From NCBI GenBank assembly GCA_022361135.1, contig JAKSBM010000963.1:1-6406 (forward strand): DNA of 6,406 bases. Direction: 5' to 3'. Shown here piece by piece: positions 1 through 5,689 of the stretch (position 1 is the stretch's first letter; each line of letters opens with the position of its first letter). A model generated the notes under the pieces. The model did not search any database. It saw nothing but the letters and a program-made list of their open reading frames with translations, and had not been told where the DNA came from. Position numbers and translations under genes: made by a program. This DNA is from Desulfobacterales bacterium. Lineage in GTDB: Bacteria; Desulfobacterota; Desulfobacteria; Desulfobacterales; Desulfobacteraceae.

Positions 1-1
1 C

Positions 2-127
2 GAACAATTGGGAACGGCCCTGACCCACGGCACCGTGCGCATGGGTTTTGGCCCCTTTAACAGCCCGGCCCATGTGGAAAAGGCCCTGGCCGCAGTGGCC
101 GACATTATTAAATATTATGTGAAATAA
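2..127 (+). CDS. C-terminal end of a cysteine desulfurase-like (aminotransferase class V) PLP enzyme, partial
   Basis: Only the last 41 codons are present; the gene enters from the left edge and stops at TAA 125-127. The peptide contains HGTVRMGFGPFNSPAHVEKAL, which matches the C-terminal strand-turn of class V aminotransferases of the NifS/SufS/CsdA type, where a 'GTvRvsfg.fNt.eevd' motif is followed by a terminal helix (here ALAAVADIIKYYVK). Family members take sulfur from cysteine using PLP, but the catalytic lysine and cysteine lie outside the window, so desulfurase cannot be separated from other class V members. A strong terminator follows 18 nt after the stop, so this is the end of a transcript. 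Family assignment is fairly sure; the specific reaction is not. Confidence 0.72.
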   Translation, partial: EQLGTALTHGTVRMGFGPFNSPAHVEKALAAVADIIKYYVK

Positions 128-145
128 AACATCGGGGACCCCATC

Positions 146-182
146 AACCGGGCCGGAGCAAAAAGCCCCCGGCCCGGTTTTT
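146..182 (+). terminator. Rho-independent terminator after the class V aminotransferase gene
   Basis: A perfect 11-bp stem (aaccgggccgg at 146-156, ccggcccggtt at 169-179) encloses a 12-nt loop and runs into a T-tract at 178-182. It lies 18 nt after the upstream stop codon and only 23 nt before the start of the purine nucleoside phosphorylase gene. That spacing leaves almost no room for a separate promoter behind it, so partial readthrough or a promoter inside the upstream gene may feed the next gene. Confidence 0.85.
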
Positions 183-205
183 AGATTTCCCCCCAAGGAG
201 CCGGC

Positions 206-1048
206 ATGACGAAGATTCCCCTCCGGGACAGACTTGAACAGACCCTGGATTTCATTGCGTCCCACATCCCCCGGCCACCGGCCCTGGGCATCCTCACCGG
301 CACCGGCCTCTCCGATTCCCTGGAGGGGATGGAAATCTGCCAAAGCTGGACCTACGACCAATTGCCCCACTTCCCCCGTTCCACCGTGGAAAGCCATGCC
401 GGGGAACTGGTATACGGCCGTTTGGCCGATACTTATCTTCTGGTTTTCCGGGGCCGGTTTCACCTCTACGAAGGCTATTCCCCGGAGGAGGTCACCTACC
501 CGGTCCGCCTCCTCCAGGCCCTGGGGGTAAAGCACCTCATCCTCAACAACGCCGCCGGCGGCATCCACCCCGACTTTGAAGCCGGGGACATCATGGTCAT
601 CCAGGACCACATCAACCTCACCGGGGTCAATCCCCTGACAGGCCCCAACGACCATGCTTTGGGTCTACGATTTCCGGACATGACAGCGGTCTATTCCAGG
701 GAAATGATCCAGCGGATCCAGGCCGCCGGAAAAACGGAGGGCATTAAATTACAATACGGGGTATACGCCGGTCTTGGGGGCCCCAGCCTGGAAACCCCGG
801 CCGAAACCCGCTATCTTCAAATCATCGGCGCCCATGCCGTGGGCTTTTCAACGGTCATGGAGGCCATTGCCGCCGTCCACGCCGACATGGAAATCCTGGG
901 ACTCTCCCTCATCACCAACATCAACGATCCAGAGGCCCCCGAACCCGCCACCCTGGAATCGGTCCTGGCCACGGCCGCCAAAGCCGCCCCGGCCATGACC
1001 CGCCTTTTGGAAACCCTGGTGGCCCAATGGAAGACTCCCCCCACCTGA
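206..1048 (+). CDS. Purine nucleoside phosphorylase, trimeric PNP/MTAP family
   Basis: A 280-residue cytosolic enzyme that should split purine (deoxy)nucleosides with phosphate into free base and (deoxy)ribose-1-phosphate, for purine salvage. SD AAGGAG (195-200) lies 5 nt before ATG, and an in-frame TAG at 182-184 blocks a longer start. Family motifs in order: phosphate loop TGTGL (31-35), STVESHAG with H64, GRFHLYEGY with R84 and H86, NNAAGG (114-119), GPSLETPAE with E196, GFSTVME (213-219) and SLITN with N238. E196 and N238 correspond to human PNP E201 and N243, which bind 6-oxopurines. Pocket positions differ from the norm: L195 for F200, F214 for M219, and probably L250 for H257, the 5'-OH contact. 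Length fits PNP (about 270-290) better than MTAP. Inosine/guanosine is the default substrate, but a 5'-modified nucleoside is possible. It sits 23 nt behind a terminator and converges with the kinase gene. Confidence 0.9.
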   Translation: MTKIPLRDRLEQTLDFIASHIPRPPALGILTGTGLSDSLEGMEICQSWTYDQLPHFPRSTVESHAGELVYGRLADTYLLVFRGRFHLYEGYSPEEVTYPVRLLQALGVKHLILNNAAGGIHPDFEAGDIMVIQDHINLTGVNPLTGPNDHALGLRFPDMTAVYSREMIQRIQAAGKTEGIKLQYGVYAGLGGPSLETPAETRYLQIIGAHAVGFSTVMEAIAAVHADMEILGLSLITNINDPEAPEPATLESVLATAAKAAPAMTRLLETLVAQWKTPPT

Positions 1049-1100
1049 TCCGGACCTCCCCGGTCACTTCCACCAATGCGAAGAATCGGAACCCTATCCC

Positions 1101-3389
1101 CTAGTCCAGGACCCGGCGCACCTCCGTGGAAAGGGCTGAAATTTCCACGGGCTTGCTCAAATACCCCTTGATACAAGGGTGGGTTTTGTCCCCCTTGACC
1201 ACGGCATCCCCCAATCCACTGCAAAGGATCACGGGCAGATCCAGATGCATTCCGGCCATTTTTTCCGCCAGCTCCACGCCGGTGAGGTCGGGCATGGTCA
1301 AATCCGTGATCACCAGATCATAATCATTGGAACAGGCCTCCAACTCGTCCAAAGCATCGGGGCCGTGGGTAAAGGAACGGACCGTGTACCCCAGACGATT
1401 GAGCATATAGGTGTGCATGGCAGCCACCCGGTGATCGTCGTCCACCAAAAGGACACGTTCCTTGCCCGGATGCAGGGCCTGGGCGGAGGAAGCCGGCGTC
1501 ATCTGTTCGTCTTCCGGATCGGGGTACCGGGGCAGAAAGATACTGAACCGTGCCCCCCGGTTTGGCCGGGCTTCGGCCCGGATATGGCCGCCGTGGCTCT
1601 CCACGATTCCATGGACCACGGAGAGACCGATGCCCGAGCCCTTCCCTTCCTGACGGGTGGAAAAGTAGGGTTCAAAAATCTTATCCATGATCTCCGTGGG
1701 GATGCCGTGTCCGGTGTCCCGGACCTGGATGAGGACATAATCCCCCGGGGGCAATCCCATGCCCTTGGCGGCCAGGGCCTTAAGCCCCAGGGGCTGCATG
1801 CGGATCTCCAGGATCCCCTGCCGGGACTCCATGGCATGGAAGGCATTGGTGACCAGATTCATGACCACCTGGTGAATCTGCACCGCATCCACCCGAATGA
1901 ACCCGCAGCCCTGTTCCAGACGGGTTACCATCTTCACCGTGGCCGGCAAAAAGGCCCGGGTCAACCCCACGGCCTCGGAGATGACCTCCTGGGCGCCCAC
2001 CATCATGAGACGGCTTTCCCGCTGGCGGCTGAAGGCCAGAATCTGGGAAACCAGATCCCGGGCGTGGCGGGAACATTCCAATATGGTTTCAATGTATTCG
2101 GTCTCTTCATCGGGACGCTCCCCCTCCATGAGCAGCATCTGGGCATAGCCGGAAATGGGGGAAAGGACATTGTTAAAATCATGGGCAATCCCCCGGGCCA
2201 TGGTCCCGATGGCCTCCATTTTCTGGACCTGGAGCAATTGATTTTCCAATTGCTTCCGCTGGGAAATATCCATGGCCATGGCCCGCAGTTCCACCACCCG
2301 ACCATTTTCCCCCATGATGGCATCCAGGGAAAGGCTGATCCACAGGGTTTCGCCCCCCTTCCGCACCAGGGTCAATTCCATATCCCGGATATTGTTTCCC
2401 TTTTTCAGGATGTCCCAGATGGAGCCGTATTTAATCTGGGTATCTGCGGCATGGGAGAGGAAGGTGACCACATTCTGCCCCACCAGCTCGGTTTTGTCAT
2501 AGCCCAACAGGGATTCGGCCATGCGGTTGCACCGAAAAATCGCCCCCTGGTAATCCATGGAAAAATAGGCAATGGGGGCATTTTCATAGAGATCCCGAAA
2601 CCGCTGCTCATTGACGGCCAAATCCTGGGAGGTCTGCCTGAGATGCTTTTCCTTCCGCCAGAGCAACTCCGCCCCCTTCTTCCCCTTGAGCTGTCCCAGG
2701 TAGGCCAGGGAAGCGGTTTCCACCAGGCGAATGAGGAGATCCAGGCGGCGGCAGAGTTCTTCCTCTTGCACAAACTTCCCATCCCGGACCGCCACCAGAG
2801 ATTCATCGGCTGTATTCACCACCAGAATCCCGTAATCGGGTAGATAGATATAAACGGAATTGGTGGAACGGAAAAGCTTTACAATTCGGGTGTCCACCTT
2901 GATACCGGGATTGGGGCGACGGAGGCGATACCCATCGTAACTGAAAAAGGGAATGTAGCGGTAGGGGGCAAAATCCTCGGCCTCCCCCAGGAAATTCCGG
3001 GTATCCGGGCAAATGATAATGGAGACCCCTTTTTTATAGTAGTCGGCACAATTGCGGAGCACATAGGAAATAATGCCGTGGGACTCCTGCTCCCTGCCCT
3101 GGTTATCGGTTGTATGGAAATAAATGGGGCTGAGCTTCCGGTGGGTGACAATCTGATTCCCGAATAGCTTAAGGATGATTCCCCGGAGTCCCCGGCCGTC
3201 AAACCGGTCCATGATCCCCCGGTCCCACATGGAGGTGGGTAGGAATTTAATCCGGGTTTCATTGGTTCCGTATAGGATCCCGGTTTGCTGGGCCCCCAGG
3301 AGCTGGAGGGAAATGGAAAGCAGTTTGTTCAGGGGATTACCCCGTTTGAAAAAATCCCGTTCTATGGACAGCAGATCCGGTGAATCCAT
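1101..3389 (-). CDS. Hybrid sensor histidine kinase (N-terminal unknown domain, PAS, HisKA, HATPase, receiver)
   Basis: 762 residues with no signal peptide or membrane segment, so a cytosolic sensor. Residues 1 to about 235 match no family I recognise; both ends look GAF-like (LLGAQQTGILYG, and SVYIYLPDYGILVVNT followed by a long helix). A charged helix (236-262) links to a PAS domain (about 261-376). HisKA carries the phospho-accepting H403 in IAHDFNN. The ATPase domain has an N-box (N511/N515), DTGHGIP (D558), an F-box IFEPYFST (571-578) and a G2 box GSGIGLS (584-590). The receiver (645-762) has D650-D652, phospho-acceptor D696 in VITDLTMP, S724 and K746. All catalytic residues are present. 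No HPt or DNA-binding domain and no neighbouring response regulator occur, so it is an orphan whose partner is elsewhere. Start: a GGGGGAG-like SD 3-5 nt before ATG and an in-frame stop about 40 nt upstream. The signal and output are unknown. Confidence 0.93.
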   Translation of the reverse strand: MDSPDLLSIERDFFKRGNPLNKLLSISLQLLGAQQTGILYGTNETRIKFLPTSMWDRGIMDRFDGRGLRGIILKLFGNQIVTHRKLSPIYFHTTDNQGREQESHGIISYVLRNCADYYKKGVSIIICPDTRNFLGEAEDFAPYRYIPFFSYDGYRLRRPNPGIKVDTRIVKLFRSTNSVYIYLPDYGILVVNTADESLVAVRDGKFVQEEELCRRLDLLIRLVETASLAYLGQLKGKKGAELLWRKEKHLRQTSQDLAVNEQRFRDLYENAPIAYFSMDYQGAIFRCNRMAESLLGYDKTELVGQNVVTFLSHAADTQIKYGSIWDILKKGNNIRDMELTLVRKGGETLWISLSLDAIMGENGRVVELRAMAMDISQRKQLENQLLQVQKMEAIGTMARGIAHDFNNVLSPISGYAQMLLMEGERPDEETEYIETILECSRHARDLVSQILAFSRQRESRLMMVGAQEVISEAVGLTRAFLPATVKMVTRLEQGCGFIRVDAVQIHQVVMNLVTNAFHAMESRQGILEIRMQPLGLKALAAKGMGLPPGDYVLIQVRDTGHGIPTEIMDKIFEPYFSTRQEGKGSGIGLSVVHGIVESHGGHIRAEARPNRGARFSIFLPRYPDPEDEQMTPASSAQALHPGKERVLLVDDDHRVAAMHTYMLNRLGYTVRSFTHGPDALDELEACSNDYDLVITDLTMPDLTGVELAEKMAGMHLDLPVILCSGLGDAVVKGDKTHPCIKGYLSKPVEISALSTEVRRVLD

Positions 3390-3501
3390 GGTCTCCCCCT
3401 GGTTTCGACGATGACTGCAAATTAAGGATCACAGGCGTGACAAGCCAAGGTCCGGCACGGCCTCCAGTCCATTGACTCCATCTGAGATCCTGAACAACGG
3501 T

Positions 3502-3527
3502 AATTGTGAGATCATACAATCACAATT
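3502..3527. promoter_or_regulatory. Perfect inverted repeat, candidate operator in the divergent intergenic region
   Basis: AATTGTGA (3502-3509) and TCACAATT (3520-3527) are exact reverse complements separated by 10 nt. The TGTGA/TCACA half-sites resemble those of CRP/FNR-superfamily regulators, but canonical CRP spacing is 6 nt, not 10. A second, overlapping symmetric pair ATTGT (3503-3507) and ACAAT (3516-3520) with an 8-nt spacer shares the left arm. The repeat lies about 113 nt from the kinase start and 125 nt from the DHH start, so it could serve either gene or both. Reading the minus strand, TATGAT (3511-3516) inside the spacer looks like a -10 box, without a clear -35. The repeat is seen directly; the regulatory role is inferred. 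Confidence 0.5.
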
Positions 3528-3562
3528 GGTTCCCCGGGGCAAGTCCCTGGGTAAAAACAATC

Positions 3563-3591
3563 TTGATAAAAAAGTGACAATGCTTTATTGC
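3563..3591 (+). promoter_or_regulatory. Possible sigma-70 promoter for the DHH phosphoesterase gene
   Basis: In the AT-rich part of the 262-nt divergent region, TTGATA (3563-3568; 5 of 6 to the -35 consensus) is followed after 17 nt by TATTGC (3586-3591; only 3 of 6 to the -10). A better -10 word, TATGAT, is at 3600-3605 but has no good -35 at proper spacing. The transcript would start roughly 50 nt before the DHH start codon. The rest of the region holds no gene I can support. Confidence 0.25.
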
Positions 3592-3651
3592 TATGAAGAT
3601 ATGATTAGATCATCCCAAAATAACACCCCTTTACCTGCATAAGGTCATCCC

Positions 3652-4551
3652 ATGAGAATTGTGACCCGACCCGATTATGACGGCATTGTCTGTGCCGTTT
3701 TGATATATGAAGCCCTGGGCCTCACCCAGGAGGTATTCTGGACCGAGCCCAATGAAGTCCAGACCGGCAAAGCCCCCATCGCCCAGGGAGACATTGTGGC
3801 CAACCTCCCCTATGATTCCCGGTGCAGTGTCTGGTTTGACCACCATGTGTCCAACAAGCCCGACTCCGCTGTGGAAGGGGGGTTTGAAATTGCCCCCTCG
3901 GCCGCCGGCGTGGTCTACCGCTATTACCAGGAACGGGGGAAGCTGGACAATCGGTTTGACGAACTGGTCTACCAGACCGACCGCATCGACTCCGCCGACC
4001 TCACCATGGACCAGGTCAAGGCCCCCGAGGACCACCCCCATGTCATCCTCTCCATGACCATCCAGAACCGGGATTTCCAGGACATTCCCTATTGGAATCA
4101 CCTCATTGATCTGTTGCGCCGCCTTCCCATGGACCAGGTCATGGCCGATCCCCAGGTCAAAACCCGGGTGGACCAGGTCATTGCCCAAAACCGTGAATTC
4201 TCCCAATTCCTCAAGGACCACACCCAGGTGGAGGGCGGGGTATCCATCACCGACTTCAGAAGCCTGGATCCCATCCCCACGGGCAACCGTTTCCTCACCT
4301 ATTGCCTCTTTCCCGAGACCATGGCCAGCATCAAAATCCGCTTCCACGGTCCCCAAAAGGAAAAGGTGCTCATCAGCGTGGGACACAGCATCTTTAACAA
4401 GATCTGCAAGGTCAACGTGGGCCACCTGCTGTCCCGGTACGGGGGCGGCGGCCATTTCGGCGCCGGGGGATGCACCCTGGAAAGCGCCACGGCCCAGGGC
4501 CACATCGATGAAATCATCCAGATCCTGGTCAAAAACCAACCCCTGGACTAA
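3652..4551 (+). CDS. DHH/DHHA1 family phosphoesterase (NrnA/exopolyphosphatase-like)
   Basis: 299 residues, cytosolic. The DHH domain (about 1-150) shows motif I TRPDYDG (D8, D10), D47 in GDIVANLP, the signature DHH (63-65) and an aspartate cluster RIDSAD (D113, D116): the ligands of a two-metal, usually Mn2+, centre. The C-terminal DHHA1 domain has a substrate-binding loop SRYGGGGHFGAGG (261-273). Stand-alone DHH-DHHA1 enzymes cleave phosphodiester or phosphoanhydride bonds: nanoRNA, pAp, linear or cyclic dinucleotides, or polyphosphate. The usual motif I histidine of NrnA (HxxPDxDA) is arginine here (R6), and the 'TRxDxDG' form resembles proteins often labelled exopolyphosphatase-like. The substrate cannot be chosen from sequence. 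AAGG (3641-3644) lies 7 nt before ATG, and an in-frame TAA at 3640-3642 fixes the start. It is divergent from the kinase gene and 110 nt upstream of the M19 gene. Confidence 0.9.
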   Translation: MRIVTRPDYDGIVCAVLIYEALGLTQEVFWTEPNEVQTGKAPIAQGDIVANLPYDSRCSVWFDHHVSNKPDSAVEGGFEIAPSAAGVVYRYYQERGKLDNRFDELVYQTDRIDSADLTMDQVKAPEDHPHVILSMTIQNRDFQDIPYWNHLIDLLRRLPMDQVMADPQVKTRVDQVIAQNREFSQFLKDHTQVEGGVSITDFRSLDPIPTGNRFLTYCLFPETMASIKIRFHGPQKEKVLISVGHSIFNKICKVNVGHLLSRYGGGGHFGAGGCTLESATAQGHIDEIIQILVKNQPLD

Positions 4552-4579
4552 ATCACCGCACCCCATCAATAAAAATTCA

Positions 4580-4603
4580 CCTCCTCCTGGCACCAGGAGG
4601 AGG
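4580..4603. promoter_or_regulatory. Perfect 11-bp hairpin between the DHH and M19 genes, terminator or leader structure
   Basis: cctcctcctgg (4580-4590) and ccaggaggagg (4593-4603) are exact complements with 2 nt between them (in practice a 9-10 bp stem with a small loop). On the plus strand no T-tract follows (aaaatcccccc), so it is a poor terminator for the DHH gene. On the minus strand a TTTTT run follows a few nt later, but no minus-strand gene needs it. The right arm is a tandem Shine-Dalgarno-like sequence and the left arm is its complement, which hints at a leader role for the downstream gene. Confidence 0.5.
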
Positions 4604-4650
4604 AAAATCCCCCCATTTCCATGGAATATGGCCTCCAAACCACACAATTT

Positions 4651-4657
4651 AAGGAGG
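4651..4657 (+). promoter_or_regulatory. Ribosome binding site of the M19 gene, potentially occluded
   Basis: AAGGAGG is a near-perfect Shine-Dalgarno, 4 nt before ATG 4662. An in-frame TAA at 4650-4652 rules out any longer N-terminus. GGAGGC (4653-4658) is exactly complementary to GCCTCC at 4631-4636, giving a 6-bp stem with a 16-nt loop that would hide the site. Confidence 0.7.
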
Positions 4658-4661
4658 CACC

Positions 4662-5657
4662 ATGACAAATTCCCCCATCCTCATTGATCTCACCGCACCC
4701 CTGGCCACCCTGGAACCCTTTCTGGACAATTTTGCCCGGGGCGGGGTCACGGCCCTGGCCGCCACCGTGGGGTACGGCACCCCGGGCCTGGGCACACCGG
4801 CTTTCACCCTGAACACCCTTGGGACCTGGCTCAACCGATTCCGGGACCGGGCCGATCTCCTCCCCATCCGCAGGGCAGCCGACATTGAAAAAGCCCACAG
4901 GGAAGGAAAGCTGGGCATCATCTTCCACTTCCAGGGCAGCCTGCCCATGGAAACGGATGTCACCACCCTGTCGGCCTACCACGGATTGGGGCTGCGCATC
5001 TTCCAACTCTGCTACAACACCCGGGACCACCTGGGCTGCGGCTGCGCCGAAGAAACCGACACCGGCCTCACCGACCTGGGCCGCCAGGCCATCCAGGAAC
5101 TCAACCGCCTGGGCATCCTCATTGACTGCGCCCACACCGGGATCACCACCACCCGCCAGACCCTGGAGCTGTCCCAGGCCCCGGTGATCATTTCCCACGG
5201 CAATGCCGCCGCCGTATGCCCCTCGGCCCGGAATCTGGACGACGACACCATTAAAGCCGTGGCCGACACCGGCGGCGTGGTGGGCGTGAATGGATTCCCC
5301 GCCTTTGTCACCCCCTCGGGCCAACCCAGTCTGGACCAATTCATGGCCCACATCCGACACATGGTCCATGTGGCCGGAGAAGACCACGTGGCCCTGGGGC
5401 TGGATTATTTCGAATATCAGGACGGGGCCGCCGATTTGGAAACCGCCACCCAGGTCTACGATTACCTCATCCAGTCCAAGGCCTGGAACACCACGGATTA
5501 TCCCCCCCCGCCATGGAAATACCCCATGGGCATTGAAATGCCGGAAAAATTGATCACCCTGCCCCGGGCCCTGGAAAAAGCCGGTTTCACCCCGGCCCAG
5601 GTGGAAAAAATCCTGGGCTGCAATGCCCTGCGGGTCTTCAAGGACGTCTGGCACTGA
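4662..5657 (+). CDS. Peptidase M19 (membrane dipeptidase/renal dipeptidase family) protein with degenerate metal site
   Basis: 331 residues with no signal peptide, so probably cytosolic. It spans a full M19 TIM-barrel: FARGGVTALAATV near the N-terminus, GIIFHFQGS (85-93), LCYNTRDHLGCGC (116-128), LIDCAHTG with H158, PVIISHGN with H179, SARNLDDD with R190, LGLDYF with D248, and a terminal LGCNALRVFKDVW. The two strand histidines, arginine and final aspartate match the renal dipeptidase positions H198, H219, R230 and D288. The N-terminal D-x-H-x-D motif is replaced by IDLTAP (T11 and P13 at the ligand positions), and the bridging glutamate is Q91. From memory, Pseudomonas proteins of the PA5396 type, in the dimethylglycine (dgc) region, share the FQ and the GGxTA and FKDVW-like features. 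A classical two-zinc dipeptidase is therefore unlikely; it may be a mono-metal hydrolase with another substrate. The start is fixed by an SD and an upstream stop. Confidence 0.85.
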   Translation: MTNSPILIDLTAPLATLEPFLDNFARGGVTALAATVGYGTPGLGTPAFTLNTLGTWLNRFRDRADLLPIRRAADIEKAHREGKLGIIFHFQGSLPMETDVTTLSAYHGLGLRIFQLCYNTRDHLGCGCAEETDTGLTDLGRQAIQELNRLGILIDCAHTGITTTRQTLELSQAPVIISHGNAAAVCPSARNLDDDTIKAVADTGGVVGVNGFPAFVTPSGQPSLDQFMAHIRHMVHVAGEDHVALGLDYFEYQDGAADLETATQVYDYLIQSKAWNTTDYPPPPWKYPMGIEMPEKLITLPRALEKAGFTPAQVEKILGCNALRVFKDVWH

Positions 5658-5667
5658 TTCCATGGCC

Positions 5668-5689
5668 GGGCCAAGGCCCCCATTTTTTT
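5668..5689 (+). terminator. Weak rho-independent terminator after the M19 gene
   Basis: GGGCC (5668-5672) and GGCCC (5675-5679) form a short GC-only stem, effectively 4 bp with a CAAG loop, followed 3 nt later by seven T (5683-5689). It begins 11 nt after the M19 stop codon. The short stem makes it weak. The T-run directly touches the first possible ATG (5690) of the next gene. Confidence 0.45.

Noticed and set aside
1049..1100. Possible bidirectional terminator between the convergent PNP and kinase genes
   Set aside because: Only 4-bp complementary words (gacc/ggtc, ccgg/ccgg) and no T-tract on either strand.
1179..2843. 554-residue open frame on the plus strand inside the kinase gene
   Set aside because: It is antisense to a gene whose domains and catalytic residues are all intact; the product is Gly/His/Pro-rich with no recognisable fold. 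Long antisense frames are expected from the GC-rich third-position bias here.
3421..3480. Sigma-54 (GG-N10-GC) or sigma-70 promoter for the kinase on the minus strand
   Set aside because: GG and GC pairs occur only at 8-nt spacing, and TTGTCA has no -10 at 16-18 nt; nothing convincing.
3502..3510. AATTGTGAG resembles the left half of the lac operator O1
   Set aside because: Only the left half matches; the right half and spacing do not, and no LacI-type gene is nearby. The palindrome is reported without that assignment.
3601..3613. Short palindrome ATGAT-TAG-ATCAT before the DHH gene
   Set aside because: Only 5-bp arms in AT-rich DNA, likely by chance; worth a glance only if conserved.
4007..4180. 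The 12-mer tggaccaggtca occurs three times in frame in the DHH gene (4007, 4130, 4169)
   Set aside because: Encodes (M/V)DQV at three places in a helical stretch; flanking residues differ and codon bias (gac, cag, gtc) explains the identity, so it is not a real repeat.
3631..4668. 345-residue open frame on the minus strand over the DHH gene
   Set aside because: Mirror of the DHH coding frame; Gly/Val/Asp-rich, no family motifs.
4566..5663. 365-residue open frame on the minus strand over the M19 gene
   Set aside because: Antisense shadow of the M19 gene, Gly/Gln-rich without motifs; the plus-strand gene has a perfect SD and clear homology features.
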